Source of the DNA: Arthrobacter sp. ok362
GTDB lineage: Bacteria > Actinomycetota > Actinomycetes > Actinomycetales > Micrococcaceae
DNA: 64,000 nucleotides
Direction: 5' to 3'
Assembly (NCBI RefSeq): GCF_900102785.1
Contig: NZ_FNGC01000006.1
Location: 62,001 to 126,000, forward strand
Shown one piece after another: positions 38,180-46,337 of the stretch (position 1 is its first letter; every line of letters begins with the position of its first letter). The position numbers and the translations under genes were made by a program. The notes beneath the pieces are model-generated. The model did not search any database, was not told the origin of the DNA, and saw only the letters and a list, made by a program, of their open reading frames with translations.

Positions 38180-38479
38180 ATGTCGGGCATGGAACACGTG
38201 ATGGTGAAGACAGCCCCGGACGGGCGGCCGCTGGCCGTGGTCCGCGGGGGCAGGGAATGGTTGGTCGGGGCCGAGCCGGTGCGCTGGTTCGAGCGGGTCA
38301 GCTGGTGGGAGGCCGAGCGCCGGATGCCCAAGGGCCTGAGCCGCGTGGACGTCGAGGTCTGGCAGATCCAGGCAAGGCTTGGCCGCAACCGCGGATCGGC
38401 GCTGACCACCATGGAACTGATCCGGGACGGCCTCGGCGGCGGCTGGCGGCTGCGGGGGGCGGTGGCGGACGCCGCCTAG
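38180..38479 (+). CDS. Small hypothetical protein (possibly DUF6504-like)
   Basis: About 99 residues if ATG 38180 is used; ATG 38189 and 38201 are in frame and I see no clear ribosome site to decide. The protein is basic and Trp-rich: GGREWLVGAEPVRWFERVSW followed by VEVWQIQARLG and a C-terminal MELIRDGLGGGWRLRG. Such short proteins occur beside the imuB/dnaE2 mutasome in actinobacteria, but no such gene is here. There is no signal peptide. A 15-bp hairpin lies 97 bp after the stop. Confidence 0.65.
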   Translation: MSGMEHVMVKTAPDGRPLAVVRGGREWLVGAEPVRWFERVSWWEAERRMPKGLSRVDVEVWQIQARLGRNRGSALTTMELIRDGLGGGWRLRGAVADAA

Positions 38480-38575
38480 GGTACCGGGCCTAAGGGGCTG
38501 GGGCCGGCATCGATCGGCCGGTCCCGCCGGCTCCCGCTGGTGGTCCCGGACACCGGCGCCACCCGGGCATTGGAA

Positions 38576-38620
38576 AAGCCTTCCACCGCGACTATTGGGG
38601 GATGCCGCGGTGGAAGGCTT
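38576..38620 (+). terminator. 15-bp hairpin downstream of the small gene
   Basis: AAGCCTTCCACCGCG (38576-38590) pairs perfectly with 38606-38620 across a 15-nt loop. A short A-run is on the left and CTTGT on the right. Confidence 0.65.
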
Positions 38621-38651
38621 GTACACGAATATACCGTGAACGATTGGAAAT

Positions 38652-38706
38652 GTGAAACACCGACGGCGTTTCACCGCCGCAGAATTAGGCCATTCGATGG
38701 CCTAAT
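38652..38706 (+). promoter_or_regulatory. Two palindromes upstream of the FAH-family gene
   Basis: GTGAAAC-9nt-GTTTCAC (38652-38674) is followed by ATTAGGCCAT-TCG-ATGGCCTAAT (38684-38706), a perfect 10-3-10 palindrome. Both lie 37-91 bp before the start codon, the right place for operators or a leader hairpin. Confidence 0.5.
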
Positions 38707-38742
38707 CGCAGGCGCCGGGACCCTGCCGCCTAGGATGTTTTC

Positions 38743-39573
38743 ATGACCGCCACGAGTGCCCGACGCATCGCCAGAGTCCGCCCCCTTTCCCGTGCCGCCG
38801 AGGACGAACACTTCTTCGTCGCCAACGACGCACCGGACTTTGGCAGTGCGGCCGGCAAGGTGTGGACCGTAACCACCTCCCCGTTTCCTGGTTCCGCTGC
38901 CAACGCCGGCAGCCGGCCCCGCGGCGGCTGGGAAATCGGCGCGACGGTGGATGAAGCATCATTCACGTTCCTCGCGCCCAGCGTCCCGGCCAACGTCCTG
39001 GGCATGGCGCACAATACCGGCCGCGCGGGCCGCGACCTTCCGCCGCAGGCCTTCCATAAGGCGTCGCCCAGCGTGGTCGGACCGGGCGATGCAATTGAAC
39101 TCCGCCCGGGCGTGGGCCGCGTCGAGCCGGAGGCCGAACTGACAATCGTCGTCGGAAGCAGGGCCCGCGGACTGACGCCCGGCAACGCCAGGAGCGCAGT
39201 CCTGGGCTACACGATCGGAAACGACGTCTCCGCCAGGGACTTGCAGAAATCCGACGAGCTGTGGATCAGCGCCAAGAGCCAGGACACGTTCACGCCCGTG
39301 GGGCCATGGATCGTCACGGATCTGACGGGCGAAGACCTGGCGGTCGGAATCAGACACAACGGCGTGGAGCTCAAGGCGGCCAGCACCGCCGATCTCGGGT
39401 GGAGGGTCGAGGAAATCCTTGCCTATCTGACCTCCTTCATGACGCTCCACCCGGGCGACCTGGTCCTGACGGGATTCCCCGCCGAGTGCGCGCCAATCGT
39501 TCCCGGCGACTCAGTCACGTGCCACATTGCAGGCATCGGCCAGCTGACCAATCCCGTGGAGTCCGCTGCCTGA
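38743..39573 (+). CDS. Fumarylacetoacetate hydrolase family protein
   Basis: 276 residues. This family cleaves or decarboxylates acylpyruvate-type 2-keto acids with a divalent metal. The core shows FHKASPSVVGPGDAIELRPG, the metal Glu pair in VEPEAELTIVVG, the later Asp in GYTIGNDVSARDLQ, and DLVLTGFPAECAP at the end. Fumarylpyruvate hydrolase, acylpyruvase or a 2-keto-3-deoxy sugar-acid hydrolase are all possible. It precedes an IclR regulator and an organic-acid transporter, so a role in the same catabolic route is likely. Confidence 0.85.
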   Translation: MTATSARRIARVRPLSRAAEDEHFFVANDAPDFGSAAGKVWTVTTSPFPGSAANAGSRPRGGWEIGATVDEASFTFLAPSVPANVLGMAHNTGRAGRDLPPQAFHKASPSVVGPGDAIELRPGVGRVEPEAELTIVVGSRARGLTPGNARSAVLGYTIGNDVSARDLQKSDELWISAKSQDTFTPVGPWIVTDLTGEDLAVGIRHNGVELKAASTADLGWRVEEILAYLTSFMTLHPGDLVLTGFPAECAPIVPGDSVTCHIAGIGQLTNPVESAA

Positions 39574-39673
39574 GAGGCCGGCGGTCCACGACGAGGAGCG
39601 CTGACAGGGGAACCGCGGGCGAACGGCGCCAGCCGGGTCCCAATCCACGGCACCAGACATTATGATGGTTACT

Positions 39674-39688
39674 GTTCAGCTGACTGGA
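39674..39688 (+). promoter_or_regulatory. Candidate IclR-regulon site 1 (before iclR gene)
   Basis: GTTCAGCTGACTGGA resembles the 15-bp motif GTTCAKCATASTGAW seen before the MHS transporter and the dehydrogenase pair. It is the weakest of the three copies. Confidence 0.3.
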
Positions 39689-39741
39689 CGGCATTCGAAC
39701 GAGTGGCGCGGCGACATGCGCGCGATACCTGAAGGAGAATC

Positions 39742-40539
39742 ATGGCCGATTCCCGAGTTTCCCGAACCTCCGACGGATTGGGGAGCGCCTCACCCGCGCC
39801 GGCTGTCACCCGTGCCGCCGCCGTGCTGGAAGCCCTGGCCGCATCAGCGACCGGACGCCTCACGCTCAGTGATCTGGCCAGGGAGCTGGGAATTCCGAAG
39901 TCCTCAACCTCCAACCTCCTGCTCGCGCTCGAGGAGGCCAGGCTTATCAACCGCCAGGGCGCGGAGTTCACCCTGGGCCGCAAATTGGTTGAGCTGGGTG
40001 CGGCGTACCTCAGCCGCCTCGACGAGGTCCAGGAGTTCTACCGGTTCTGTGAACAGGCTCCGACGCTTTCGGGGGAGACGGTCCGGATCGCCATGTTGGA
40101 TGGAACAAATGTCATCTACCTCGCCCGCTACGAAGGACACCCGGCGGTACGCCTGACGTCCAACATCGGCGACAAGATGCCGGTCTCCCTCTGCGCCGTG
40201 GGCAAGGCGCTGATGGCGCGGCTGCATGACCACGACGTCGACGAGATGTTCCCCGACGACGCCGAACTGCCGGTCCTGACCCCGAAGTCGCTGCGCACGG
40301 GAGCCGAGCTCAAGGCGCAACTCGCCGTCATCCGGGAGCAGGGGTACGCGTTCGAGGACGAGGAATCCACCACCGGCGTCGTGTGCCTGGCTGTGGCCGT
40401 CCCGACGCGCGGCGCACACGGCCCCAGCCTCGGCCTCTCGGTCACCGCACTCAAGGCGACGTACTCGCAGGAGCAGGGCGCCATGATGGTGAAGGAACTC
40501 CAGGACCTCGCCCGGTCCCTCGGCAATCCCATGGGCTAG
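39742..40539 (+). CDS. IclR-family transcriptional regulator
   Basis: 265 residues. The N-terminal winged helix-turn-helix (about 22-85, LTLSDLARELGIPKSSTSNL) is followed by the IclR effector domain with GETVRIAMLDGTNVIYLARY, LCAVGKALMARL and GYAFEDEESTTGVVCLAVAV. GAAGGAGAA precedes the ATG. IclR proteins usually control adjacent catabolic genes in answer to small acids; the flanking FAH-family gene and MHS transporter fit that. Confidence 0.92.
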   Translation: MADSRVSRTSDGLGSASPAPAVTRAAAVLEALAASATGRLTLSDLARELGIPKSSTSNLLLALEEARLINRQGAEFTLGRKLVELGAAYLSRLDEVQEFYRFCEQAPTLSGETVRIAMLDGTNVIYLARYEGHPAVRLTSNIGDKMPVSLCAVGKALMARLHDHDVDEMFPDDAELPVLTPKSLRTGAELKAQLAVIREQGYAFEDEESTTGVVCLAVAVPTRGAHGPSLGLSVTALKATYSQEQGAMMVKELQDLARSLGNPMG

Positions 40540-40607
40540 CACCCGAAACGTCGGGCTGTCCGGGGTACCGCGAATAAATCTGATTATTAATTGGCTAGTT
40601 GATCATC

Positions 40608-40634
40608 ATGCTGTACGCTGTTCAGCATAGTGAT
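40608..40634 (+). promoter_or_regulatory. Candidate IclR-regulon site 2 (before MHS transporter)
   Basis: ATGCTG-9nt-CAGCAT (40608-40628) overlaps GTTCAGCATAGTGAT (40620-40634). The latter matches 12 of 15 bases of the site before the 43441 dehydrogenase. Confidence 0.45.
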
Positions 40635-40703
40635 TGGCCCGTAGAGGGTTGCTCACGTCCCACCAGACCAACGGGGGTCTGGAGTGTTCTTGAGGGAGTG
40701 CTT

Positions 40704-42053
40704 GTGACAACTAGTACTAATACACCGCTCGCTGAAGCGGACGGCGCCGTCGTCGATCCGGAACAGCTGCGACGGGCAACGCTTGCCAGCTCCGTGGGCT
40801 CCGCGCTGGAGTACTACGACTTCTACATCTACGGCCTGGCCTCGGCCCTGATCTTCGGCCCGCTGTTCTTCAAGCCGCTCGGCGAGGACGGGGCCCTGAT
40901 TGCATCCTTCGCCACATACGGCGTCGGCTTCGCGGCCCGGCCCTTCGGCGGAATGGTCTTCGGGTACATCGGCGACCGGTTCGGCCGCAAGATGGTCCTC
41001 ATCCTCACCATTGGCCTGATGGGGACCGCCAGCTTTGCCATCGGCCTGCTGCCGACCTACGAACAGGCGGGCATGCTTGGCGCCGTGCTCCTGGTGACCC
41101 TGCGCATCCTGCAGGGATTGGGTGCCGGTGCTGAACAGGCCGGCGCCACCACCTTGATTTCCGAGGTCGCACCGCGCCGCCGTCGTGGCTTCTTCGCCTC
41201 GCTCCCGTTCGTCGGCATCCAGCTGGGCACCCTGCTCGGCGCCGGAACGTTTGCGCTCATTGCCATGGCGGACAAGGCCGTCCTGGAAGGCTGGCTGTGG
41301 CGGATGCCCTTCCTGGCCAGCGTGCTCCTGGTTGCGGTGGCCATCTTCATTCGGCTCCGGCTGAAGGAAACGCCCGTCTTCCAGGAGCTGGAGAAGCACA
41401 AGAACGTGGTCAAGAACCCCGTCGGCCAGCTGTGGAAGCACTCCAAGAAGAACGTGCTGATCGGCATCGGCCTGCGGATGGGCGAAAACGGAAACTCCTC
41501 GATCTACTCCGCCCTGCTCATCGCGTTCCTGGCGGCAAAGGACGGCGTTTTTCCCGGCGACAAGTTCATCGGACCGGTCGGCCTGCTCATCGCCGCAGGC
41601 TTCGCCGCCGTCATGGTGATCACGTTCGGTGCGCTGTCCGACAGGTTTGGCCGCGTGCCCGTCTACCGCTACGGTGCGCTTTTCCAGGCGCTCATCGCGC
41701 TGCCGGCGTTCTATCTGGTGACGCTGGGCAACGTCACGCTCGTGTGGATCGTCATGGTGGTGGGCATCGCCCTCGGCGTTCAGTCCATGCTCGGCCCGCA
41801 GTGCCCGCTGCTGCCGGAACTCTTCGGCTCGCAGTACCGCTTCACCGGCGTGGCCATGAGCCGCGAACTCTCCGCCGTCCTCGCCGGCGGACTGGTCCCG
41901 CTGGTGGGAGCCGCGCTGCTGGCCGCCACGGACCATTCCTGGCTGGTGCTCGCCATCTATTCGCTGGTGCTTGCGCTGATCTCGTTCGTCACCACGTTCT
42001 TCACGCCCGAGACGGTGGGACGCGACCTCCTCCTGACGGAGGACGCGCACTAG
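40704..42053 (+). CDS. MFS transporter, metabolite:H+ symporter (MHS/ShiA-like) type
   Basis: 449 residues from GTG 40704 (GGGAG 9 bp upstream; an in-frame ATG at 40599 would swallow the operator-like region). It has 12 hydrophobic segments and the MHS-family opening SSVGSALEYYDFYIYGLASAL, FGYIGDRFGRK between segments 2 and 3, and RILQGLGAGAEQAGATTL. Relatives take up shikimate, 2-oxoglutarate, proline or citrate with protons. Here an organic or sugar acid is likely from context. Confidence 0.92.
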   Translation: MTTSTNTPLAEADGAVVDPEQLRRATLASSVGSALEYYDFYIYGLASALIFGPLFFKPLGEDGALIASFATYGVGFAARPFGGMVFGYIGDRFGRKMVLILTIGLMGTASFAIGLLPTYEQAGMLGAVLLVTLRILQGLGAGAEQAGATTLISEVAPRRRRGFFASLPFVGIQLGTLLGAGTFALIAMADKAVLEGWLWRMPFLASVLLVAVAIFIRLRLKETPVFQELEKHKNVVKNPVGQLWKHSKKNVLIGIGLRMGENGNSSIYSALLIAFLAAKDGVFPGDKFIGPVGLLIAAGFAAVMVITFGALSDRFGRVPVYRYGALFQALIALPAFYLVTLGNVTLVWIVMVVGIALGVQSMLGPQCPLLPELFGSQYRFTGVAMSRELSAVLAGGLVPLVGAALLAATDHSWLVLAIYSLVLALISFVTTFFTPETVGRDLLLTEDAH

Positions 42054-42093
42054 GCGCACCCGCCCTTATCGGCACGCTGCCTGCAGGACCCCA

Positions 42094-42130
42094 GGCCGTG
42101 GCCCCTTCCACCAAGGAAGGGGCCACGGCC
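42094..42130 (+). terminator. Terminator of the MHS transporter gene
   Basis: A perfect 16-bp stem (42094-42109 with 42115-42130) has a 5-nt loop ACCAA and is followed by GTTTCT. Confidence 0.85.
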
Positions 42131-42214
42131 GTTTCTGCGCCTCGGGAAGCGCCTGGCGACGCGCGAAATACACGGCGCTACCGAATACCGGCGTCGACGG
42201 GCACTATGCGCGGC

Positions 42215-42290
42215 GCCGAGCGGAAGCCGCCTCGCCGGGCAGGAAGCGCGTCGCCGAGCGGAAGCCGCCGCGCCGGGCAGGAAGCGCGTC
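42215..42290. repeat. 38-bp tandem duplication
   Basis: The 38-bp units 42215-42252 and 42253-42290 differ at one base (T or G at unit position 18). They lie in the non-coding gap between convergent genes. Confidence 0.9.
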
Positions 42291-42299
42291 GACAGCAAA

Positions 42300-42331
42300 G
42301 GGCGGCCCCTCCGTTTCCGGAGAGGCCGCCC
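42300..42331 (-). terminator. Terminator of the D-2-hydroxyacid dehydrogenase gene
   Basis: GGGCGGCC (42300-42307) pairs with 42324-42331. A C/A mismatch separates it from a 4-bp inner helix CTCC/GGAG. Confidence 0.7.
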
Positions 42332-42376
42332 GGGTGTGCGCCGCCGCGCGGGCCGCAAGGATGGGAAGGAGCTGAC

Positions 42377-43441
42377 TCAGTAGAAGTGCACCGTGTCCAC
42401 GAGGTGGGGGAGTTCGCCGCCGTCGAGGTAGGTCCGCAGGTTGCTGCAGAAGCGTTCGGCGATCAGCCGGTTTTCGGCTGCGCTGAGGGCCGAAGTGTGC
42501 GGGGACACCATCACCCTGGGGTGTGTCCACAGCGGGCTGTCCTGCGGGAGCGGCTCCACGGCAAACACGTCCAGGCAGGCATAGGAGACCTGGCCGTTCC
42601 CGAGCGCCTCCAGGAGTGCCTCTTCATCCACCACGGTGCCACGGCCCACGTTGACGAAGACCGTTCCGGGCTTCATGGCAGCGAAGACTTCGCGGTTGAA
42701 GAGTTTTTCGGTGTACGGCGTGCCGGGAAGGGTGTTGACGACGGCGTCTGCGGTGCCGAGCAGGCCGGCGAGGCCGTCGTTGTCCGTGACCACCTCTATC
42801 CCGTCGATGGTCTCCACGGTCCGCTTGGTGCCGCTGACGCGCATGCCCAGGGCGCGGGCGATCCGTGCGGTCTCGAGCCCGATCTCGCCGAGCCCGGTGA
42901 CCACCAGGCGGGAGCCGTTGACCAGGCGGGTGGGCGTGCGGAGTTCGGGCCAGAGCTTGGCGGCCTGGTCCTGTGCCAGTTCCGCGCTGCGCTTGAAGCC
43001 GTTGAGGATGGCGAGGGCGGCGAACTCGGCGAGCGGCAGGGCGTGCACTCCGGCCGAGGTCGTGACCTTGAACTTCTGCAGCGTCGCGGCGTCCAGTCCC
43101 GAGGCCTTCACGGCGCCGCCGGCGCCGGCCGCCATGGCATGGATCCACTCAAGCCGGGGATTGCTGCCGGCGATCCTGGCGAGGCCCGCCGGGCTTTCGT
43201 TGGGGAGCCCGTACAGGACCTGGGCCTTGTTGAGCATATCCCAGTAGCGCTCTTCCTGCTCCGGCGTCCGGCGGAAGTCCGGATCGCCCGCATGGTCGGC
43301 GGGAAAGCGTTCCGGCGGCAAGAGCCCGGGCTCGTAGAGAACGGTCACGGACGGATCTACGGCGCGGATGCGTTCCACCAGCTCTGCTTCGAGCGGGACG
43401 GCGATCGCGACGGTGGTTTTGGTCGTCATAGTGTTCATCAT
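42377..43441 (-). CDS. D-2-hydroxyacid dehydrogenase
   Basis: 354 residues of the D-isomer-specific family (glyoxylate/hydroxypyruvate reductase-like). The NAD-binding motif VVTGLGEIGLETARIARALG lies at about residue 180. The catalytic set is Arg in VNVGRGTVVDEEAL, Glu in DVFAVEPLPQDSP and His in VSPHTSALS. The start may be 43441 or the in-frame ATG 43429; neither has a good ribosome site. It is divergent from the 43519 gene, with operator-like repeats between. Confidence 0.88.
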   Translation of the reverse strand: MMNTMTTKTTVAIAVPLEAELVERIRAVDPSVTVLYEPGLLPPERFPADHAGDPDFRRTPEQEERYWDMLNKAQVLYGLPNESPAGLARIAGSNPRLEWIHAMAAGAGGAVKASGLDAATLQKFKVTTSAGVHALPLAEFAALAILNGFKRSAELAQDQAAKLWPELRTPTRLVNGSRLVVTGLGEIGLETARIARALGMRVSGTKRTVETIDGIEVVTDNDGLAGLLGTADAVVNTLPGTPYTEKLFNREVFAAMKPGTVFVNVGRGTVVDEEALLEALGNGQVSYACLDVFAVEPLPQDSPLWTHPRVMVSPHTSALSAAENRLIAERFCSNLRTYLDGGELPHLVDTVHFY

Positions 43442-43468
43442 ACTGAATAGAGGCTAGAATGCTGAACA
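43433..43468. promoter_or_regulatory. Candidate IclR-regulon sites 3a/3b between divergent dehydrogenases
   Basis: GTTCATCATACTGAA (43433-43447) overlaps the 42377-43441 gene start. ATGCTGAACA (43459-43468) is the reverse complement of TGTTCAGCAT found before the MHS transporter (40619-40628). Confidence 0.45.
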
Positions 43469-43518
43469 AGTTTCGAAGATTTACCCACGAGGGATTTACC
43501 ACGACGGAGTGAGGCAGC

Positions 43519-44448
43519 ATGGAGATGGACCGCAAGGAGGCCGGCTTTGTCGGCCTCGGACTGATGGGCGCGCCGATGGCCGCCAACCTCGTCGCGGCAG
43601 GGTGGGCCGTCAGTGCCTGGAACCGGTCGCCGGCGGCACTGGATGCCTTCGAGGCCCGGGGCGGATCCAGGGTGGCCGTGGTCGAGGCTCTCCGCGACCA
43701 CCCCGTCATTGTCTTCATGCTCCCGGATCTGTCCGACATCGAGGATGCCAGCGCCGCGCTCCTGGCCGGCTGGAGCGCCAGGCCGCCCGCCCCCGGCACC
43801 GCGGTGGTGGTCATGAGCAGCGTCTCGCCGTCCGCGGTGCAGGAATTCGGGGCACGGGTCGCGGAGGCGAGCGGAGGCAACGCCGTCGTCGTCGATGCGC
43901 CCGTCAGCGGCGGCACAAAAGGTGCGGTGGACGGAACCCTCGCCATCATGGCAGGCGCCAGCGAAGACGACTTCCGCCGGCTCCTGCCGCTCTTCAGCGC
44001 GATGGGCAGCATTGTGCGGCGGCTGGGACCGCTGGGTGCGGGGTCGCTCGCCAAGGCATGCAACCAGCTGATCGTGGGAACCACGACGGCGGCGCTCGCC
44101 GAGGCCGCGGAACTCGCCGAACGCTCCGGCATGGACGTACCTGCCCTCTACGAGGTGCTCGCGGGCGGACTGGCCGGCAGCCGGGTTCTGGACATCGTGG
44201 GGCCACGGCTCGCCGCCAGGAACTACGAGCCCACCGGACCCGCCAAGTTCATGCACAAGGACTTGTCCTTCGTGCTCGAAAGCGCCGCGGCGGCCGGTGC
44301 CGCAGTACCGATGGCGGCCGCCGGCGTCGAGCTCTATGCGGAACTCAAGCGCCAGGGGCTGGGGGACCGGGACCTCGCCGCCGTGCGGCAAACCATCTCC
44401 AACCTCAGCGACTACCCACGTGACAACCCAGCAGCAAAGACCAATTGA
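43519..44448 (+). CDS. NAD(P)-dependent oxidoreductase, 3-hydroxyisobutyrate/tartronate-semialdehyde dehydrogenase family
   Basis: 309 residues. The N-terminal Rossmann motif is FVGLGLMGAPMAANLVAAGW, the substrate loop DAPVSGGTKGAVDGTLAIMAG, and the catalytic Lys is in GSLAKACNQLIVG. This beta-hydroxyacid dehydrogenase fold oxidises 3-hydroxy acids or reduces tartronate semialdehyde. Together with the D-2-hydroxyacid dehydrogenase it would fit glycerate or sugar-acid metabolism. It ends 13 bp before the SDR gene; the three genes 43519-46296 look like one operon. Confidence 0.88.
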   Translation: MEMDRKEAGFVGLGLMGAPMAANLVAAGWAVSAWNRSPAALDAFEARGGSRVAVVEALRDHPVIVFMLPDLSDIEDASAALLAGWSARPPAPGTAVVVMSSVSPSAVQEFGARVAEASGGNAVVVDAPVSGGTKGAVDGTLAIMAGASEDDFRRLLPLFSAMGSIVRRLGPLGAGSLAKACNQLIVGTTTAALAEAAELAERSGMDVPALYEVLAGGLAGSRVLDIVGPRLAARNYEPTGPAKFMHKDLSFVLESAAAAGAAVPMAAAGVELYAELKRQGLGDRDLAAVRQTISNLSDYPRDNPAAKTN

Positions 44449-44461
44449 GGATCAGCGAACC

Positions 44462-45232
44462 ATGAATGGACTTTTTGACCTGACAGGCCGGACCGCACTG
44501 GTCACCGGCTCCAGCCGGGGGATCGGCAACGCCCTGGCCCGGGCACTGGCCGACGCCGGCGCCACCGTTGTGCTCAACGGCACCAACGCCGAGCGGCTCA
44601 AGGCCGCCGAAGCCGCAATGGCCGCGGACTACCCGCCGGGCCGGGTGCACAGCTGCGCCTTCGACGTCACCAATGACGCCGAGGCGGCCCGGGGCGTCGC
44701 CTGGGTGGAGGAGAACGTGGGGCCGCTGGAGATCCTGGTGAACAACGCCGGGATCCAGCACCGGGTGCCGATGCTGGAGCTCGACGTCGCCGACTGGGAG
44801 CGGGTGATCTCCACGGACCTGACCAGCGCCTTCCTGGTGGGGCGCGCGGCGGCCCGGCACATGATTCCCCGCGGCCGGGGCAAGATCATCAACATCTGCT
44901 CGGTCCAGACGGACCTTGCCCGGCCCACCATCGCCCCCTATGTTGCGGCCAAGGGCGGCCTGCGGAACCTGACCCGGGCCATGACCGCGGAATGGGCCGG
45001 TTCGGGGCTGCAGATCAACGGCATCGCCCCGGGCTACATCCACACCGAGATGACGCAGAACCTCGTGGACGACGAGGCTTTCAACTCCTGGATCCTGGGC
45101 CGGACCCCGGCGCACCGGTGGGGGACCGTGCAGGACCTGGCCGGCCCGGCGGTGTGGCTGGCCTCCAGCGGCTCGGACTTCGTGAACGGCCAGACGATCT
45201 TCATCGACGGCGGAATGACGGTGGTGGTCTGA
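44462..45232 (+). CDS. SDR oxidoreductase, gluconate 5-dehydrogenase-like
   Basis: 256 residues from ATG 44462 with GAGGATC upstream. It opens NGLFDLTGRTALVTGSSRGI (TGxxxGxG), with NNAGIQHR, Ser in INICSVQTDLARP, and Tyr-x-x-x-Lys in APYVAAKGG. The IQHR variant and start are typical of gluconate 5-dehydrogenase / 5-keto-D-gluconate reductase (IdnO/Gno). The next gene encodes an L-idonate-dehydrogenase-like enzyme and overlaps it by one base, which supports a ketogluconate role. Confidence 0.88.
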   Translation: MNGLFDLTGRTALVTGSSRGIGNALARALADAGATVVLNGTNAERLKAAEAAMAADYPPGRVHSCAFDVTNDAEAARGVAWVEENVGPLEILVNNAGIQHRVPMLELDVADWERVISTDLTSAFLVGRAAARHMIPRGRGKIINICSVQTDLARPTIAPYVAAKGGLRNLTRAMTAEWAGSGLQINGIAPGYIHTEMTQNLVDDEAFNSWILGRTPAHRWGTVQDLAGPAVWLASSGSDFVNGQTIFIDGGMTVVV

Positions 45233-46296
45233 TGGGCGCCGCGGCAGCACTTCCGGCCACGGCCGCGGCCGTGGTGGCCCACGCGGCGGGCGATCTGCGC
45301 ATCGAGGACATTCCCGTGTCCGCGCCGGCGCCCGATGAAGCCGTCATCGAAGTCGCCTTCGGCGGCATCTGCGGCTCCGACCTGCACTACTGGCTGCACG
45401 GTGCCGCAGGGGAATCCGTCCTCAAGGCACCCCTGGTCCTGGGCCACGAGATCGTGGGAACCGTGATCCGCGCCGCCGCGGACGGCTCGGGGCCCGCGCC
45501 CGGCACGCCCGTCGCGGTGCATCCCGCCACGCCGGGTCCGGGCGGCGCCCGGTACCCCGAGGACCGCCCCAACCTTTCACCCGGCTGCACCTACCTGGGC
45601 AGCGCCGCGCGCTTTCCCCACACGGACGGGGCTTTCAGCCGCTATGCCACCCTGCCTGCCCGGATGCTGCGGCCGCTGCCGGCGGGGCTGGAACTGCGGA
45701 CCGCGGCCCTGGCGGAACCGGCCAGCGTTGCCTGGCACGCCGTGTCGCGTGCCGGGGATGTGGCGGGAAAGACGGCGCTGGTGATCGGCAGCGGTCCCAT
45801 CGGGGCCCTGGCGGTGGCCGTCCTCAAGCGCGCCGGCGCGCGGCGGATCGTGGCCGTGGACATGCACGACAGGCCGCTGGAAATAGCCCGTGCCGTGGGA
45901 GCTGACGCCGTCCTCAAAGGGGACGACGCCGAGGCGATCGCGGCGGTGGAGGCGGACGTCGTCATCGAGTCCTCCGGCAGCCACCAGGGCCTGGCCTCGG
46001 CGATCAAAGGCGCGGTCCGCGGCGGCAGGGTGGTCATGGTGGGGCTCCTGCCCTCCGGCCCGCAGCCCGTGCTGATCTCCCTGGCCATCACGCGCGAGCT
46101 GGAACTGCTGGGCTCGTTCCGCTTCAACGACGAACTCGATGAGGTCCTCGGTGCGCTGGCCGACGGATCGCTGCTGGTGGATCCCGTGGTCACCCACGCC
46201 TTTACGCTGGACCGCGGACTGGAAGCGTTCGAGGTCGCCAGGAACGCGGCTGTTTCCGGGAAGGTCCTGCTGGACTTCCGGCCGGCCCCGGCGTGA
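45232..46296 (+). CDS. Zinc-type alcohol dehydrogenase, L-idonate 5-dehydrogenase-like
   Basis: 354 residues of the MDR superfamily. Catalytic zinc ligands are Cys in FGGICGSDLHYW and His-Glu in LGHEIVG. The structural four-Cys zinc loop is missing: the segment HPATPGPGGARYPEDRPNLS carries only one following Cys, as in idonate dehydrogenases. The coenzyme motif is VIGSGPIGALAVAVLKRAGA. It would oxidise L-idonate to 5-ketogluconate, which the overlapping SDR could reduce to gluconate. The substrate is inferred; sorbitol or other polyols remain possible. Confidence 0.85.
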   Translation: MGAAAALPATAAAVVAHAAGDLRIEDIPVSAPAPDEAVIEVAFGGICGSDLHYWLHGAAGESVLKAPLVLGHEIVGTVIRAAADGSGPAPGTPVAVHPATPGPGGARYPEDRPNLSPGCTYLGSAARFPHTDGAFSRYATLPARMLRPLPAGLELRTAALAEPASVAWHAVSRAGDVAGKTALVIGSGPIGALAVAVLKRAGARRIVAVDMHDRPLEIARAVGADAVLKGDDAEAIAAVEADVVIESSGSHQGLASAIKGAVRGGRVVMVGLLPSGPQPVLISLAITRELELLGSFRFNDELDEVLGALADGSLLVDPVVTHAFTLDRGLEAFEVARNAAVSGKVLLDFRPAPA

Positions 46297-46337
46297 GGCG
46301 CGCCGCCGTCGTCGAGGCCCGGGCCGCGACCGGCGCG

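Noticed and set aside
41297..43450. 717-codon plus-strand frame across the MHS transporter end and the D-2-hydroxyacid dehydrogenase
   Set aside because: Crosses two real genes and two terminators in the wrong frame.
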